Part shown: positions 1 to 9,929 of the stretch, piece after piece | How positions within the stretch are numbered: position 1 is the stretch's first letter | Layout of the letters: each line of letters starts with the position of its first letter | Source: Verrucomicrobiia bacterium | Lineage (GTDB): Bacteria > Verrucomicrobiota > Verrucomicrobiia > Limisphaerales > Pedosphaeraceae | Direction: 5' to 3' | Assembly (NCBI GenBank): GCA_036268055.1 | Contig: DATAUW010000017.1 | Span: 186,001-250,000 of the forward strand | DNA: 64,000 bases | The notes under the pieces: generated by a model | What the model was told of the DNA's origin: nothing | Seen by the model: only the letters and a program-made list of their open reading frames with translations | Databases searched by the model: none | Translations under genes and position numbers: made by a program

Positions 1-1198
<1,198 letters not shown>

Positions 1199-4100
1199 TT
1201 AAAACTTCAGCATCTCCGAACGTCGCAACGCCAGGAAATGCAAACACACTCGCGTCACTGGCCGTTTATAAATTCGCCCTAAAGCCTGCGTGTACAACTT
1301 CAGTTGCAATTCGTATGTCTTCACCCGCGCCGGCAGTTCCGCCGCCGTCAATTCATCCGTCTTGAAATCCACCAGCCAGATTTCTTCCGGCAAAATCACC
1401 GCCAAATCCGCGACGCCCTGCACCACCACAAATTCACCTTCGGGCAATTCTCCATCCATCGCACTCCGCAATTCCCCCGGCGAAAACCGCGCCGTAAACG
1501 CCAACTCCCGCCAAACCCTCCCATAGCAGGGCGGTGCTGCCGCGCCGCCGTCCGCACTCTGCGACAGCATTTTGTTTTCCACCGCCCGAATATCTTTCCC
1601 CATCTCCGATTGCCAAAACGCCGACAACGCATCGAAATCCAGCGCCGCAATTTCTTCCGCCGACAAAACTTCCTCCAGCCCCATTCGCCGCGCCTCCGCC
1701 CGCAAGCCAATCAATGAACCCACTTCCGCGAGCGACGCGAATTCTAAAAACGTGTGATGCGCCGTGCCGATTTCCGATGCCGACAACTTGCTTTTTTTCG
1801 CCCCCGATTTTCGCCCGCGAATCTTGAATGGAAACAGCGGTTCCGCCTCATCCGCATCCTCCTCTTCCTGCTGCCGCCGCAATGCGGACACCGACGTCTT
1901 CGCCGCCCGCATCGTCGCCGCTTCATGCGGATATTTCCAGGTCAGCCGCGCCCGCAAATCCGTCCACGCCGTCCCGGCCACCGCTTCCGCCTTTTCCTCC
2001 GCCACCGCCCCGGGAACTCCACCTTCCAGCAACCGCGCATCCAGATCTTCAAAAATTTGCCAGCGCCAGAATTTATTTTCACCGGCTCTCACGTCCGCCT
2101 TTTCAAATCCCGGGCTGCTCCCATTTTGCGCCGCCCACGCGGCGAGCCAGTCGAGATAATTTCTCGCCGCCAGCAGCGAAGCCGTCGTCACCGTCGCGCG
2201 TTCGCTCCACCGCGTGAAATATTTTTTCGCCGGCAGATTGCCCGTCAGGATCAACAGATCGCGCGCGCGCGTCGCCGCCACATAGAGCAGCCGCATTTCT
2301 TCCCCCAGCATTTCCTGTTTCTGCCGCTGCCGCGCGAGCCAGTACGGCAGACTCGGATAATGCTGCCCCGTGTGCGGCGGCTTGATCTGCGGGCACAATC
2401 CGTAACGCTCATCCAAAATAATTTCCGCGTGCAGATCAAGCAGGTTGAACGGCTTGCCCAAATCGCCCGCCACCACCACCGGAAATTCCAGCCCCTTGCT
2501 CTGGTGAATGCTCATCAGCGAAACCGAATTTTCCCCCGACACCGCGGCCACTTGCGGCTCCGTCTCTGCTGCCTGCTGCGCCTCGATGAAATGCAAAAAC
2601 CGGAACAAACCCTGCCGCTGAAATTGGTCGAACTGTTGCGCGAGCGTGAGCAGCCGTTGGACATTTGCATGGCGCTGCTCGCCGCGCGCTTGCGTCAGCA
2701 GCCACGCCGCGTAATGGGTTTCGTCCAGCACCGCCGCGAGACAACGCGAGAGCGATACCTGCCGCGCCAAATTTCTCCAGCGCGCATAATTTTTCAAAAA
2801 CCGTTCCACCTTTTCCCAACCTGTAAGCGAGCGGCTCGTTTCGTGAAAGCGTTGCAGCGCCGTCCAGCATCGGCTTTTCGGCGCGGTCAAACGGATCGCC
2901 GCCAGTTCGTCCAGCGACATCCCCACCAGCGGCGAACGCAGCACCGCCAGCGTCGGAATGTCCTGCAACGGATTGTCGAGCACTTGCAGCAGGCTCAGCA
3001 AATCCGTGATTTCCAAACTCTCGTAAAATCCGCCGCGCGCCACTTGCAGCGGCACGCCCAGCCGCGTGAATTCCCGCGCGTAACTTTCCACTTTGCCCGA
3101 CGGCGAGCGCAACAGCACCGCCATGTCGCCCCACTCCACCGGGCGCATTTTTTTTGTCTCGTTATCCCAAACCAGATGCCCGGCATTTTTTAATTCGCGC
3201 AAACGCAACGCCGTCAGCCGCGCTTCCTTTGCCGACTCTTCGAGATTCACCATCTCGTTCCACGCGCGGCCGCCTTCGGTATCCGTCGCCTCGGCCTCAC
3301 CGCCCTGCAATCGCAAACGCAATTCCACGCACGGCCCCGGATTCGCCGCCACACTCAACGCCGCGCGATTTTCCGGATCGCCAAATTTCAACCGCGCCTT
3401 CTCGTCGTAAGGCACACTCCCGATTTCACGCCGCATCAACGCGCCAAAAACCGAGTTCACAAAATCCAGGATCGCCTCGCGGCTGCGAAAATTATCCACC
3501 AGCGGAATCGCGTTTCCCTCGTCGCCGCTCCACGTATCCACGTAATTCTGGAAAATGTGCGGGTCGGCCAGGCGAAACCGATAAATGCTCTGCTTCACAT
3601 CGCCCACCAGAAAACGGTTCGCGCCCTCGCCGTCGCGGCTCAGCGCCTTGAGGATCGCGTCCTGCGCGTCGTTGATGTCCTGGTATTCGTCCACGAAAAC
3701 AAAACGCAATTTCTCGCGCCACTCGCGCGCGGTCGCCTTCGGCGCGCCGGTCGCGCGCTCCACGAGCAACTCGAGCGCGTGCTGTTCCAGATCGTGAAAA
3801 TCCACCGCGCCCAGTTCGCGCTTGGCGTCGCTGAACTGTTTCGTGAACTCCTGCGCCAATCCCAGCAGCGTTGCCATTTTTCCGCGCATCCAATCCCAAT
3901 CCTGCGCCAGCGGATCGTTCTTCCCGTCGGTGCGCGCCAGCGAACGCAGAAACACCGCCTCGGAAAAAAATGCGACAAACGGCTTGCGCCACTTCTCTTT
4001 TTTCCCCTTCGGCCAATCGCCATCCAATGCGCTCACCCGCCCAAGCATATCCGCGCAATCCTCCCGCGAAGGCTGTTCGGGAAAATCGTTTAAAATTTCC

Positions 4101-4813
4101 CCGCACTCGATCGCCTTCAAATTTTCTTTTTCATTTTGCAATGCCGGCAGCCATCGGTTGCGCCACTCCACCACGCCTTCGATTAGCCACGTTTGCCATT
4201 GCGCGGGCTTGGCTGAATTCAACATAGCCAGTTGCTCATCAAACCAGCCTTGGGGATTCCGCAAAGTTTGCATGTAATGATGCAGCTTGAGTACGAGCGT
4301 GCGAATCGGCAGGTCCCACCCGCGCGCCTGCTTTTGGATCAACTCCTGCACGGCGGCGGCATTCGGCGTTTCGCCCGCGTAATGCGCCTGAAAAATATCT
4401 TCGAGCGTTTCGTCCGCCAGCAATTTCGCTTCTTCTTCCGCGAGCACGTTCAGTTGCGGGTCCAATTCCAACTCGTAAAAATGTTGCTTCACGAGTTGCA
4501 GGCAAAAACTGTGCAGCGTGCCGATGTGCGCCGTCTCGAACAGCGCCAACTGTTCCTCCCAACGCCCATGCTGGCCGGGCTTCGCCAGTTCTTCTTCCAA
4601 CCGCGCGCGAATGCGATGCCGCATCTCCGCCGCCGCCGCGTCGGTGAACGTCACCATCAAAATCTGGTCCAGCGATGCCGGCGGCTTTTCGCTGATGAGA
4701 CAATCCAGGCAACGCTCGACGAGCGTGCTTGTTTTGCCCGTGCCCGCCCCGGCGACGACGAGCACATTCCCGCGCGCTGCGATGGCTTTTTGTTGAGCAG
4801 GCGTGAAACTCAT
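1199..4813 (-). CDS. addA: AddA-type UvrD-like helicase/nuclease
   Basis: Large subunit of an AddAB-type ATP-dependent helicase-nuclease that resects double-strand breaks for RecA. The 1204-residue protein starts MSFTPAQQKAI. Its Walker A motif AGAGTGKT is at 21-28 and the superfamily I motif DEYQD at 375-379. A RecB-family nuclease core at the C-terminus includes LVDFKTD, with Asp1149 and Lys1151, preceded by GVADLAV. The start at 4813 is chosen because it overlaps the upstream addB stop as ATGA, which indicates translational coupling; an in-frame start 51 bases further upstream would lie inside addB. All key motifs look intact. Confidence 0.93.
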   Translation of the reverse strand: MSFTPAQQKAIAARGNVLVVAGAGTGKTSTLVERCLDCLISEKPPASLDQILMVTFTDAAAAEMRHRIRARLEEELAKPGQHGRWEEQLALFETAHIGTLHSFCLQLVKQHFYELELDPQLNVLAEEEAKLLADETLEDIFQAHYAGETPNAAAVQELIQKQARGWDLPIRTLVLKLHHYMQTLRNPQGWFDEQLAMLNSAKPAQWQTWLIEGVVEWRNRWLPALQNEKENLKAIECGEILNDFPEQPSREDCADMLGRVSALDGDWPKGKKEKWRKPFVAFFSEAVFLRSLARTDGKNDPLAQDWDWMRGKMATLLGLAQEFTKQFSDAKRELGAVDFHDLEQHALELLVERATGAPKATAREWREKLRFVFVDEYQDINDAQDAILKALSRDGEGANRFLVGDVKQSIYRFRLADPHIFQNYVDTWSGDEGNAIPLVDNFRSREAILDFVNSVFGALMRREIGSVPYDEKARLKFGDPENRAALSVAANPGPCVELRLRLQGGEAEATDTEGGRAWNEMVNLEESAKEARLTALRLRELKNAGHLVWDNETKKMRPVEWGDMAVLLRSPSGKVESYAREFTRLGVPLQVARGGFYESLEITDLLSLLQVLDNPLQDIPTLAVLRSPLVGMSLDELAAIRLTAPKSRCWTALQRFHETSRSLTGWEKVERFLKNYARWRNLARQVSLSRCLAAVLDETHYAAWLLTQARGEQRHANVQRLLTLAQQFDQFQRQGLFRFLHFIEAQQAAETEPQVAAVSGENSVSLMSIHQSKGLEFPVVVAGDLGKPFNLLDLHAEIILDERYGLCPQIKPPHTGQHYPSLPYWLARQRQKQEMLGEEMRLLYVAATRARDLLILTGNLPAKKYFTRWSERATVTTASLLAARNYLDWLAAWAAQNGSSPGFEKADVRAGENKFWRWQIFEDLDARLLEGGVPGAVAEEKAEAVAGTAWTDLRARLTWKYPHEAATMRAAKTSVSALRRQQEEEDADEAEPLFPFKIRGRKSGAKKSKLSASEIGTAHHTFLEFASLAEVGSLIGLRAEARRMGLEEVLSAEEIAALDFDALSAFWQSEMGKDIRAVENKMLSQSADGGAAAPPCYGRVWRELAFTARFSPGELRSAMDGELPEGEFVVVQGVADLAVILPEEIWLVDFKTDELTAAELPARVKTYELQLKLYTQALGRIYKRPVTRVCLHFLALRRSEMLKF

Positions 4814-7800
4814 TCGTCTCCGTCCTCGCTCGCCTTGCGCAACACCCGATATTGATGCGTCCACGGATCAATCCGGCAGATCGAACGATAGTCGCACTGG
4901 TCGCAAGCCGTCACGTTGCCCCGGCGAAACGGGTCCACCCGCGTGTCGCCCGCATAAATCGCCGCGCCCATTTTTTTCAACGCCGTCTCCACCCCATCGA
5001 GCATCGCGAGAAATTTTTCCGGCGTCATGACTTCGTGAGAACCGCCGTGAATGCTCCCGTCCTGTTTCAAACGATAATTAAACTGGTCGCCCTCGCTCAC
5101 ATTTTTGCGCTGATCAAAATGCGCAAGTTGCTCCGCGTCGAATCGTCCGGCATGGCGATACGCCAGCTTGCGCGCCGCCTCCACGCCCGCGAGAATTTCA
5201 TCGCGATTTTCGCCGCGATCATATTTGCCGCGCAAGTTGACGTAAAAAACCCCCGCCGGAATCAGCCGTGCAACGCCAAAGTGCGAGCGCGGGTCCGGCC
5301 AGTGGCGCAGCACATTGAGATAGCCCGGCAGTTGCAGTTGCAAGCCATGTTCCATCAGCAGCGCGTCGAGTTTCTTCTGGCTCGATTTATAATCCACCAC
5401 CGCGCACAACGCCGTCTCGCCATTCTCATCCTTCAAAATATCAATGCGATCAATCCGCCCGTGCAGATGGAGCCGATGCCCCCCGCCCAAATCCAAATCC
5501 CACGGCGGAAACATTCCCTCGCCAAACGGCAGTTCCACCGCCGCCGGATCGAACGCGTATTGGCCGCGCATCCAGCCCACCAGCGTCTCGACAAAATCCT
5601 TCAGCGACTCCACTAAAATCCGCGCCGTGAATTTCCCCTCCTCGCTCGCCTCGAGCAACCCGTCGCGAAAACTCCCCAGCATCCCGTCCGCGATTTTCCC
5701 GATGCGTTCGCGCGCGTCTTCCGGCGTGACGTCGCGCCACCGGCGATTTTCCCCGCGCAATTCCTCGTGAAACGACGCCAGCGCCTCATGCTGGAAATTT
5801 CCCTGGTCGCGAATGTCCAGTTCAAAAACTTTTCGCTCCTCGGCCCGCAAACCTGAGTGCACAAAAAATTTAAACGGGCACGCCGCGAATTGTTCCATGC
5901 GGCTGACCGACGTCCGCAAAATCTGGCCGTAAAGCCCTTCCGCAAATTTCGGCAAAAGCGTTTCTCCCGGCGACACCAGCGTGAGATGTTGCAAACTCGC
6001 CCGCAAATCCGCCAGCGCCGGCAAATCATCCAGCCGCGAAAGTTCCGCCACGCGATTCGGCGACGCCTGGTTGAGCAGCAGCGGCACGATGAGTTCGGAC
6101 GCGTGCTCACTCTGACGCCAATCCCGCGCGCGCGGGACGTTTTCAAATTCAAGCGTGGGAAACAGTTGCTTGAACTGCGCAAGAAACGGCGAGGGATTCA
6201 GCGGCTTGCCCGCCACATCACCCGCCGACGCAGTTAATACCAACCGCTCGCGCGCGCGGGTGAAAGCGAGATAACCGAAGAAGCGTTCCTGGCTGAGTTG
6301 CTGCCGCGCCGTGGTGAGGGTGATGCCTTCTTTTTCCAGCGCGACGCGATCGGCATCCGTCAGCAAAACCGAACCGCGCGGCGGCGCGGGAAAAATGCCT
6401 TCGTTTATGCCCAGCACCAACGCGAGCCGGATGTCCGCGTTGCGGGACCGGTCAATCGCGCCGATGGAAACCTGGTCCAGCGCGGGCGGAATCACACCCA
6501 CGCTTAAGCCCGCCAGCCCCGCTTCCAGAATCGGCAGCCACTCGCGCAACGGCAGCGGCTCCGTCGGAAACGCCAGTTCCACATTGTCGAGCCATGCGTT
6601 CATTTGCTCCCACACGGTCAAATGAATCGGATTCGGCGCAGCCTCGGTTTCACTCCATTGCTGCAAAGTATCCGCAACCTTAAAACTCTCCCAAAATTCA
6701 CGCATCGCGGCCGCAAGTTCCGCGCCCGTCGGCTTAGCGGAACTTTTCTGCCCGCGCGAACCCGGTTCCTTTTGCCCAAGCCGCGCGGCAAGTTTTTGAA
6801 ACGGCTTGATGATTTTTTCGCGCGTGGCTTCGAGATCGCGCGTGAGGCCGGGATCGTCCTTGATGAAAAGTTTTTCGTGCCAGACGTTCCCGCGCCAACC
6901 GCGTTCGAGCGCCGCATTTTCGAGACGGTCAATCGCCGCATCCGAAACCGGAATCAGCCCCGTTTTGAGCGCCGCAAACCAATCGGCGCGTTCCCACCAA
7001 TAAGTCACCGTCCGCAGCGCATTGCGCGAAAGCTCCGCCAAGGGGTGATGCGAAACCGACTCGCGCCGGTCGAGAAAAAACGGAATCTGATAACGGTTGA
7101 AAACATTCACCAGCGGCTCGTGATAACTTTGCAGATCTCGCGCCAGCACCGCCGCTTCGCGATACCTTCCACCCGCGCGAACGAACCGTAATATCTCATG
7201 CGCCGCCAACACCGCCTCCGCCTCCGCATCCGCGCACGTCGCCACGCGAATGGATTTTTTTACCAACTCACTGGCTGGCGCGGACGCCGTTTCCTCGAAC
7301 GGTTTCGGCGAAACCCAATGCGCTTCGAGATGCCGCAGCGCCGCATTATTTTCAAAACGATTTTGTTTTCGCGCGCGCGGCAACAATTCATCCGTGATCA
7401 CGCACTGCGGCAACCCGGCAATCCGCTGGCGGCATTGTTCGTACGTGTTGCGCACACTGGACCACGACGAAAGCCACGAGACTCTTTCCTTCGGCACGCG
7501 ATCCAGGCAAAACGTAATCGTCGCCGCAGCCGAGTGTGGCAAAATTTCCGCAAGCATCCCCAACTCCTGCGGCGAAAGCGCATGAAATCCATCCAGCCAA
7601 AGCCCGCCGATTTCAATCCGCCCGCCCTCGCGAAGCGTCTGCGTTGCGATATCGAGCACGCAGTCGGCATCCTGTAATTGGTGCGCGTGGAGCCACCCAA
7701 GATAATCGCGCAGCAACATCGCGAGATCGTGCAATTTGGAACTGAGACTCTCGACCGCGTTCACGTCTTCGGCGAGCCGTTCGAGCGCGTCGGGAGTCAA

Positions 7801-8202
7801 CTGATGCCGTTGCAACTCGCGCAACACGAGGCTGAGATGTTGCGCAAAACCCGTGAGCCGCGCGCTCGCGCGAAAAAGCCTGAGTTCATCGCGCTTCTTC
7901 GCGAGCAAACTGCGCAAGACCATGAGCCGACCCTGTTCGTCGAGCATGCGCGGCGGCGATTTCCGCAACCGCTCGAAAATAAATTTCGCGAGCCGCTCGA
8001 AGGAAAGAATATGCAGGCGTGTGTAACCCTTCAGCGAGCCGTCGGCGAGCAACTCGCGCTCAAGCTGGTAAGTCGTCTGTTTCGGCGCGATCAACAACAG
8101 CGGCGGGCCTTCCGGCGCAGCGGCCAGCGCGGCGCGAATTTCCGCCAGGCAGCGAAACGTCTTGCCGGCGCCGGCCGGGCCCAGAAGAAATCGCGTTTGC
8201 AT
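4810..8202 (-). CDS. addB: AddB-type helicase/nuclease subunit with Fe-S cysteines
   Basis: Partner of AddA in double-strand-break end processing. The 1130-residue protein has an N-terminal Walker A GPAGAGKT at 8-15. Near the C-terminus is a PD-(D/E)XK nuclease core, VVDYKSS, with Asp937 and Lys939. Four cysteines at 775, 1100, 1103 and 1109 match the arrangement that binds a 4Fe-4S cluster in AddB, clamping the nuclease domain. It is the first gene of the operon and its stop overlaps the addA start by ATGA. The middle of the protein is divergent, as expected for this inactive-helicase subunit. No chi-recognition claim can be made from sequence alone. Confidence 0.9.
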   Translation of the reverse strand: MQTRFLLGPAGAGKTFRCLAEIRAALAAAPEGPPLLLIAPKQTTYQLERELLADGSLKGYTRLHILSFERLAKFIFERLRKSPPRMLDEQGRLMVLRSLLAKKRDELRLFRASARLTGFAQHLSLVLRELQRHQLTPDALERLAEDVNAVESLSSKLHDLAMLLRDYLGWLHAHQLQDADCVLDIATQTLREGGRIEIGGLWLDGFHALSPQELGMLAEILPHSAAATITFCLDRVPKERVSWLSSWSSVRNTYEQCRQRIAGLPQCVITDELLPRARKQNRFENNAALRHLEAHWVSPKPFEETASAPASELVKKSIRVATCADAEAEAVLAAHEILRFVRAGGRYREAAVLARDLQSYHEPLVNVFNRYQIPFFLDRRESVSHHPLAELSRNALRTVTYWWERADWFAALKTGLIPVSDAAIDRLENAALERGWRGNVWHEKLFIKDDPGLTRDLEATREKIIKPFQKLAARLGQKEPGSRGQKSSAKPTGAELAAAMREFWESFKVADTLQQWSETEAAPNPIHLTVWEQMNAWLDNVELAFPTEPLPLREWLPILEAGLAGLSVGVIPPALDQVSIGAIDRSRNADIRLALVLGINEGIFPAPPRGSVLLTDADRVALEKEGITLTTARQQLSQERFFGYLAFTRARERLVLTASAGDVAGKPLNPSPFLAQFKQLFPTLEFENVPRARDWRQSEHASELIVPLLLNQASPNRVAELSRLDDLPALADLRASLQHLTLVSPGETLLPKFAEGLYGQILRTSVSRMEQFAACPFKFFVHSGLRAEERKVFELDIRDQGNFQHEALASFHEELRGENRRWRDVTPEDARERIGKIADGMLGSFRDGLLEASEEGKFTARILVESLKDFVETLVGWMRGQYAFDPAAVELPFGEGMFPPWDLDLGGGHRLHLHGRIDRIDILKDENGETALCAVVDYKSSQKKLDALLMEHGLQLQLPGYLNVLRHWPDPRSHFGVARLIPAGVFYVNLRGKYDRGENRDEILAGVEAARKLAYRHAGRFDAEQLAHFDQRKNVSEGDQFNYRLKQDGSIHGGSHEVMTPEKFLAMLDGVETALKKMGAAIYAGDTRVDPFRRGNVTACDQCDYRSICRIDPWTHQYRVLRKASEDGDE

Positions 8203-8275
8203 CTTTTAATTTTAGATGCTGCCGGTGGCTTGGCCATAAAAAAACGAAACGGCAGTGGTCATTGGGGTAAATTTG

Positions 8276-8423
8276 AGAAACGGTTGAAAACCGTTTCTGG
8301 CGCAGGTATTTCTCGCAACCCTTCGGGTTGCAAGACTGAGATGCGGCCGATATTGCAGGTGGATGGGAAGTGGGTTCGGCGGGACGCCGAACACGGCACG
8401 CGGGACGCGGGCGCTCGCCAAGA
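8276..8423. repeat. Composite hairpin repeat, left copy (direct repeat of 11612-11718)
   Basis: Three near-adjacent perfect hairpins with 3-base loops: AGAAACGGTT/AACCGTTTCT (8276-8298), GCAACCC/GGGTTGC (8315-8331) and GTTCGGCG/CGCCGAAC with loop GGA (8374-8392). The part 8315-8423 is repeated in the same orientation at 11612-11718 with roughly 80-85% identity by eye. The 8203-8698 gap holds nothing else I can support; bases 8424-8698 show no recognisable gene. Confidence 0.8.
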
Positions 8424-8698
8424 TCCAAAGTAAAACGCTCGATTTTGGCTGCGAATCAGCGATGTTAGTGAGGCTATTTACCCCTTGTGAAATCTGACCT
8501 GCAATCGTGCAACCGAACGCCGCTACTTTGGGGCGTCAGCGGAGTTGCCATCGCGGCGTGCCTGGCGACGAACCCTTTTTATGCGCCAGACGTTTCACCC
8601 GGCGTTTGTGTTGCGGCGTGGGGCGCGGACATGTGGCTGGTTTTAATCCTTTCATCCCGCCGGTTTTTAAAACGCGTCTGAAGGATTCTTGTTGTAAT

Positions 8699-8848
8699 AT
8701 GTCGTCAAGCGAGGGATGGCGAGTTTATTATGCGGTAAGCGGAAAAACTTCTAAGGTTTATATGCTTTTTCTGCATCACAAAAAGGCGTTTGAGAATCCA
8801 TCCAAGGAATTTCTACAGCAAAAGATTCAACGCGCATTTGAGGGATAA
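8699..8848 (+). pseudogene. RelE/ParE-like toxin remnant
   Basis: A 49-residue open frame begins MSSSEGWRVYYAVSG and continues KVYMLFLHHKK. This resembles the central beta-strands and tail of RelE/HigB-type mRNA interferases (pattern G-RVYY ... YLL-LY-K). The family is normally 90-110 residues, so the N-terminal half is missing. The frame stays open upstream but without toxin-like sequence. No convincing antitoxin gene follows; a 17-codon frame at 8977-9030 could be a scrap of one. The assignment rests on a weak motif resemblance. It could equally be an unrelated small protein. Confidence 0.3.
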
Positions 8849-9188
8849 GTTTTCAATTCGTTTTCAAACTGACCTGCTACTAAATTTTGCTCGGAGCCGA
8901 CACGTTTACACCGTGTTTATGGTAGGGTTACGATTGCAACCCCGCCACGGACATCCGAGACTTGCTGGCAATAAACATGAAGATTATTCACAAGAAAGAA
9001 AATATTAAATTCGGTAGTGTCCTAATTTGAAATTCTATCCGATCTCAGAAGGGTCACTTGGAGATCGAACACCTCCACGTCCCTTGCCAGACCGTCTTGC
9101 CTTGAAACTTTTCATGGACTGGCACGGTGGCGCGATCAGCCGCCCCGCAGTTGTGTAATTGACTTGCAAACGAGTTAAATAATCCTGC
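8849..9188. other. A+T-richer stretch without a supported gene
   Basis: About 340 bases between two gene remnants. Base composition is closer to the accessory patch than to the host background. No reading frame here has a good start and recognisable content, and no strong hairpin was seen. Confidence 0.5.
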
Positions 9189-9330
9189 TTATTCTCCACA
9201 CCGTTCAATCAGTTCACCGACGCGAACACCTAAGCGCATGATGGTATCGCGATGGACGTCGGAAATGCGCTCAATGGCGCGGATGCTTGAAACCTTCGCA
9301 GAGGAGAGAAACCGCCAGGATGTTTGCCAT
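9189..9330 (-). pseudogene. IS1-family transposase N-terminal remnant
   Basis: On the minus strand an ATG at 9330 opens MANILA, a usual N-terminus of IS1-type transposases in this phylum. After a frame change the helix-turn-helix SIRAIERISDVHRDTIMRLG follows, matching the family's N-terminal DNA-binding domain. The frame stops at 9189, before the conserved zinc-like and catalytic DDE parts. The initial Met frame itself ends after about 19 codons. It is therefore frameshifted and truncated and cannot encode a working transposase. No inverted terminal repeats were identified. It is a trace of past insertion activity in this accessory patch. Confidence 0.55.
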
Positions 9331-9348
9331 ATCGTTATTTAAGTTGAC

Positions 9349-9399
9349 ATATTTGTATTACAAATATTATCTTAGGTCAACAACTATTTTTGTAATACA
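9349..9399. promoter_or_regulatory. Paired operator-like sites and promoter for the ribbon-helix-helix gene
   Basis: A perfect 9+1+9 palindrome at 9349-9367 contains TGTATTACA. Its exact reverse complement TGTAATACA recurs at 9391-9399, 37 bases further on and 12 bases before the start codon. A TTGACA hexamer at 9344-9349 abuts the first site, and TATTAT at 9365-9370 is a possible -10 with a short 15-base spacer. Sites straddling the promoter suit autorepression by the downstream protein. That role is inferred. Confidence 0.5.
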
Positions 9400-9410
9400 T
9401 AAATTATTTT

Positions 9411-9602
9411 ATGGCTAAGAAAGCTGGTCGTCCCCGCACCCCGATTGATAAGACTCGCGCCCCAGGCATATCAATACGTTTGACCGCAGAAGAATCTAAG
9501 CTAATTTCTGACGCTATAAGTCTTTCAACTGTAAAGAGAAAGACGGAATGGGCCAGAAAAGCCTTGATTCATGTTGCCTCCCATGGTATTCGTATTACGT
9601 AA
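9411..9602 (+). CDS. Small ribbon-helix-helix-like protein
   Basis: A 63-residue basic protein beginning MAKKAGRPRTPIDK. The segment ISIRLTAEESKLISDAI followed by TEWARKALIHVA has the beta-strand, helix, helix pattern of ribbon-helix-helix DNA-binding proteins, many of which act as plasmid or island repressors or antitoxins. The ATG lies 11 bases downstream of the second TGTA-TACA site. No toxin gene follows directly: the next feature is an RNA-like sequence on the opposite strand. It is probably an autoregulated transcription factor. The specific family was not identified. Confidence 0.6.
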   Translation: MAKKAGRPRTPIDKTRAPGISIRLTAEESKLISDAISLSTVKRKTEWARKALIHVASHGIRIT

Positions 9603-9608
9603 ATTGAA

Positions 9609-9678
9609 TGGAGCTAAAGGGAATCGAACCCTTGGCGGCTAGGATGTAGAGCCCCGCGCCGTCGCCAGAGCCAGCCCC
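9609..9678 (-). ncRNA. tmRNA-like mini-gene: tRNA-like domain without the tag-coding part
   Basis: The minus strand folds as a 7-bp acceptor stem (GGGGCTG/TAGCTCC, discriminator A) with a G3-U pair, the alanine identity element. It also has a 5-bp T stem closing the loop TTCGATT. The 5' part has TCTGG and CGACGG in the order seen in tmRNA 5' ends, rather than a tRNA D-arm. No normal 7-base anticodon loop forms. The mRNA-like tag region and pseudoknots (about 250-300 nt in ssrA) are absent, and CCA is not encoded. It may be an internally deleted ssrA, a decayed attachment site, or a functional small tRNA-like RNA. It lies inside the accessory patch. Confidence 0.45.
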
Positions 9679-9691
9679 ATAAAATTTGCCT

Positions 9692-9738
9692 ATCGGCCAG
9701 CAGGCACTCCGTCAAGAGATTATCGCCTGCTGGCCGAT
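9692..9738. repeat. Perfect 14-bp inverted repeat beside the tmRNA-like gene
   Basis: ATCGGCCAGCAGGC at 9692-9705 is exactly complementary to GCCTGCTGGCCGAT at 9725-9738, with a 19-base loop. It sits 14 bases upstream of the tmRNA-like 5' end on the minus strand. It lacks a T-run, so a simple terminator is unlikely. It could be a recombinase or regulator site, or part of a longer transcript. Confidence 0.7.
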
Positions 9739-9867
9739 GTCTTTTATGTCATCGCGCTACACATGTTCGGCCCGATCATGTTGCGCTTGGAACTCTCCTA
9801 AGCATGTTTAGACGATACCCCACGCAATACCAGCAGGTCAAGTATTTATTTTTATCTCACTACTCAT

Positions 9868-9913
9868 GGCTACGCGTAGTATAAAAGAAGCGACTTGACT
9901 GATAGGCGTAGCC
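9868..9913. promoter_or_regulatory. Inverted repeat upstream of the 9930 gene
   Basis: GGCTACGC at 9868-9875 is repeated inverted as GCGTAGCC at 9906-9913. The left arm also forms the palindrome CTACGCGTAG at 9870-9879. It ends 16 bases before the start of the next gene, a usual place for an operator. Bases 9739-9867 show nothing else. Confidence 0.4.
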
Positions 9914-9929
9914 GTGTTACTCGTTATAT

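Noticed and set aside
1754-3193. 479-codon open frame antisense to addA
   Set aside because: Arg/Pro/His-rich composition typical of a frame shadow in G+C-rich DNA, and the opposite strand encodes intact AddA motifs.
8487-8681. 64-codon GTG-start frame with hydrophobic pieces
   Set aside because: No signal-peptide shape, no ribosome-binding site seen and it overlaps the frame of the RelE-like remnant.
8790-9008. 72-codon frame overlapping the RelE-like remnant
   Set aside because: Out-of-frame overlap, no family resemblance, no start context.
9609-9678. Reading 9609-9678 as an ordinary tRNA-Ala
   Set aside because: The acceptor and T-arm fit, but the D-arm is not tRNA-like and no 7-base anticodon loop forms, so tmRNA-like is the better description.
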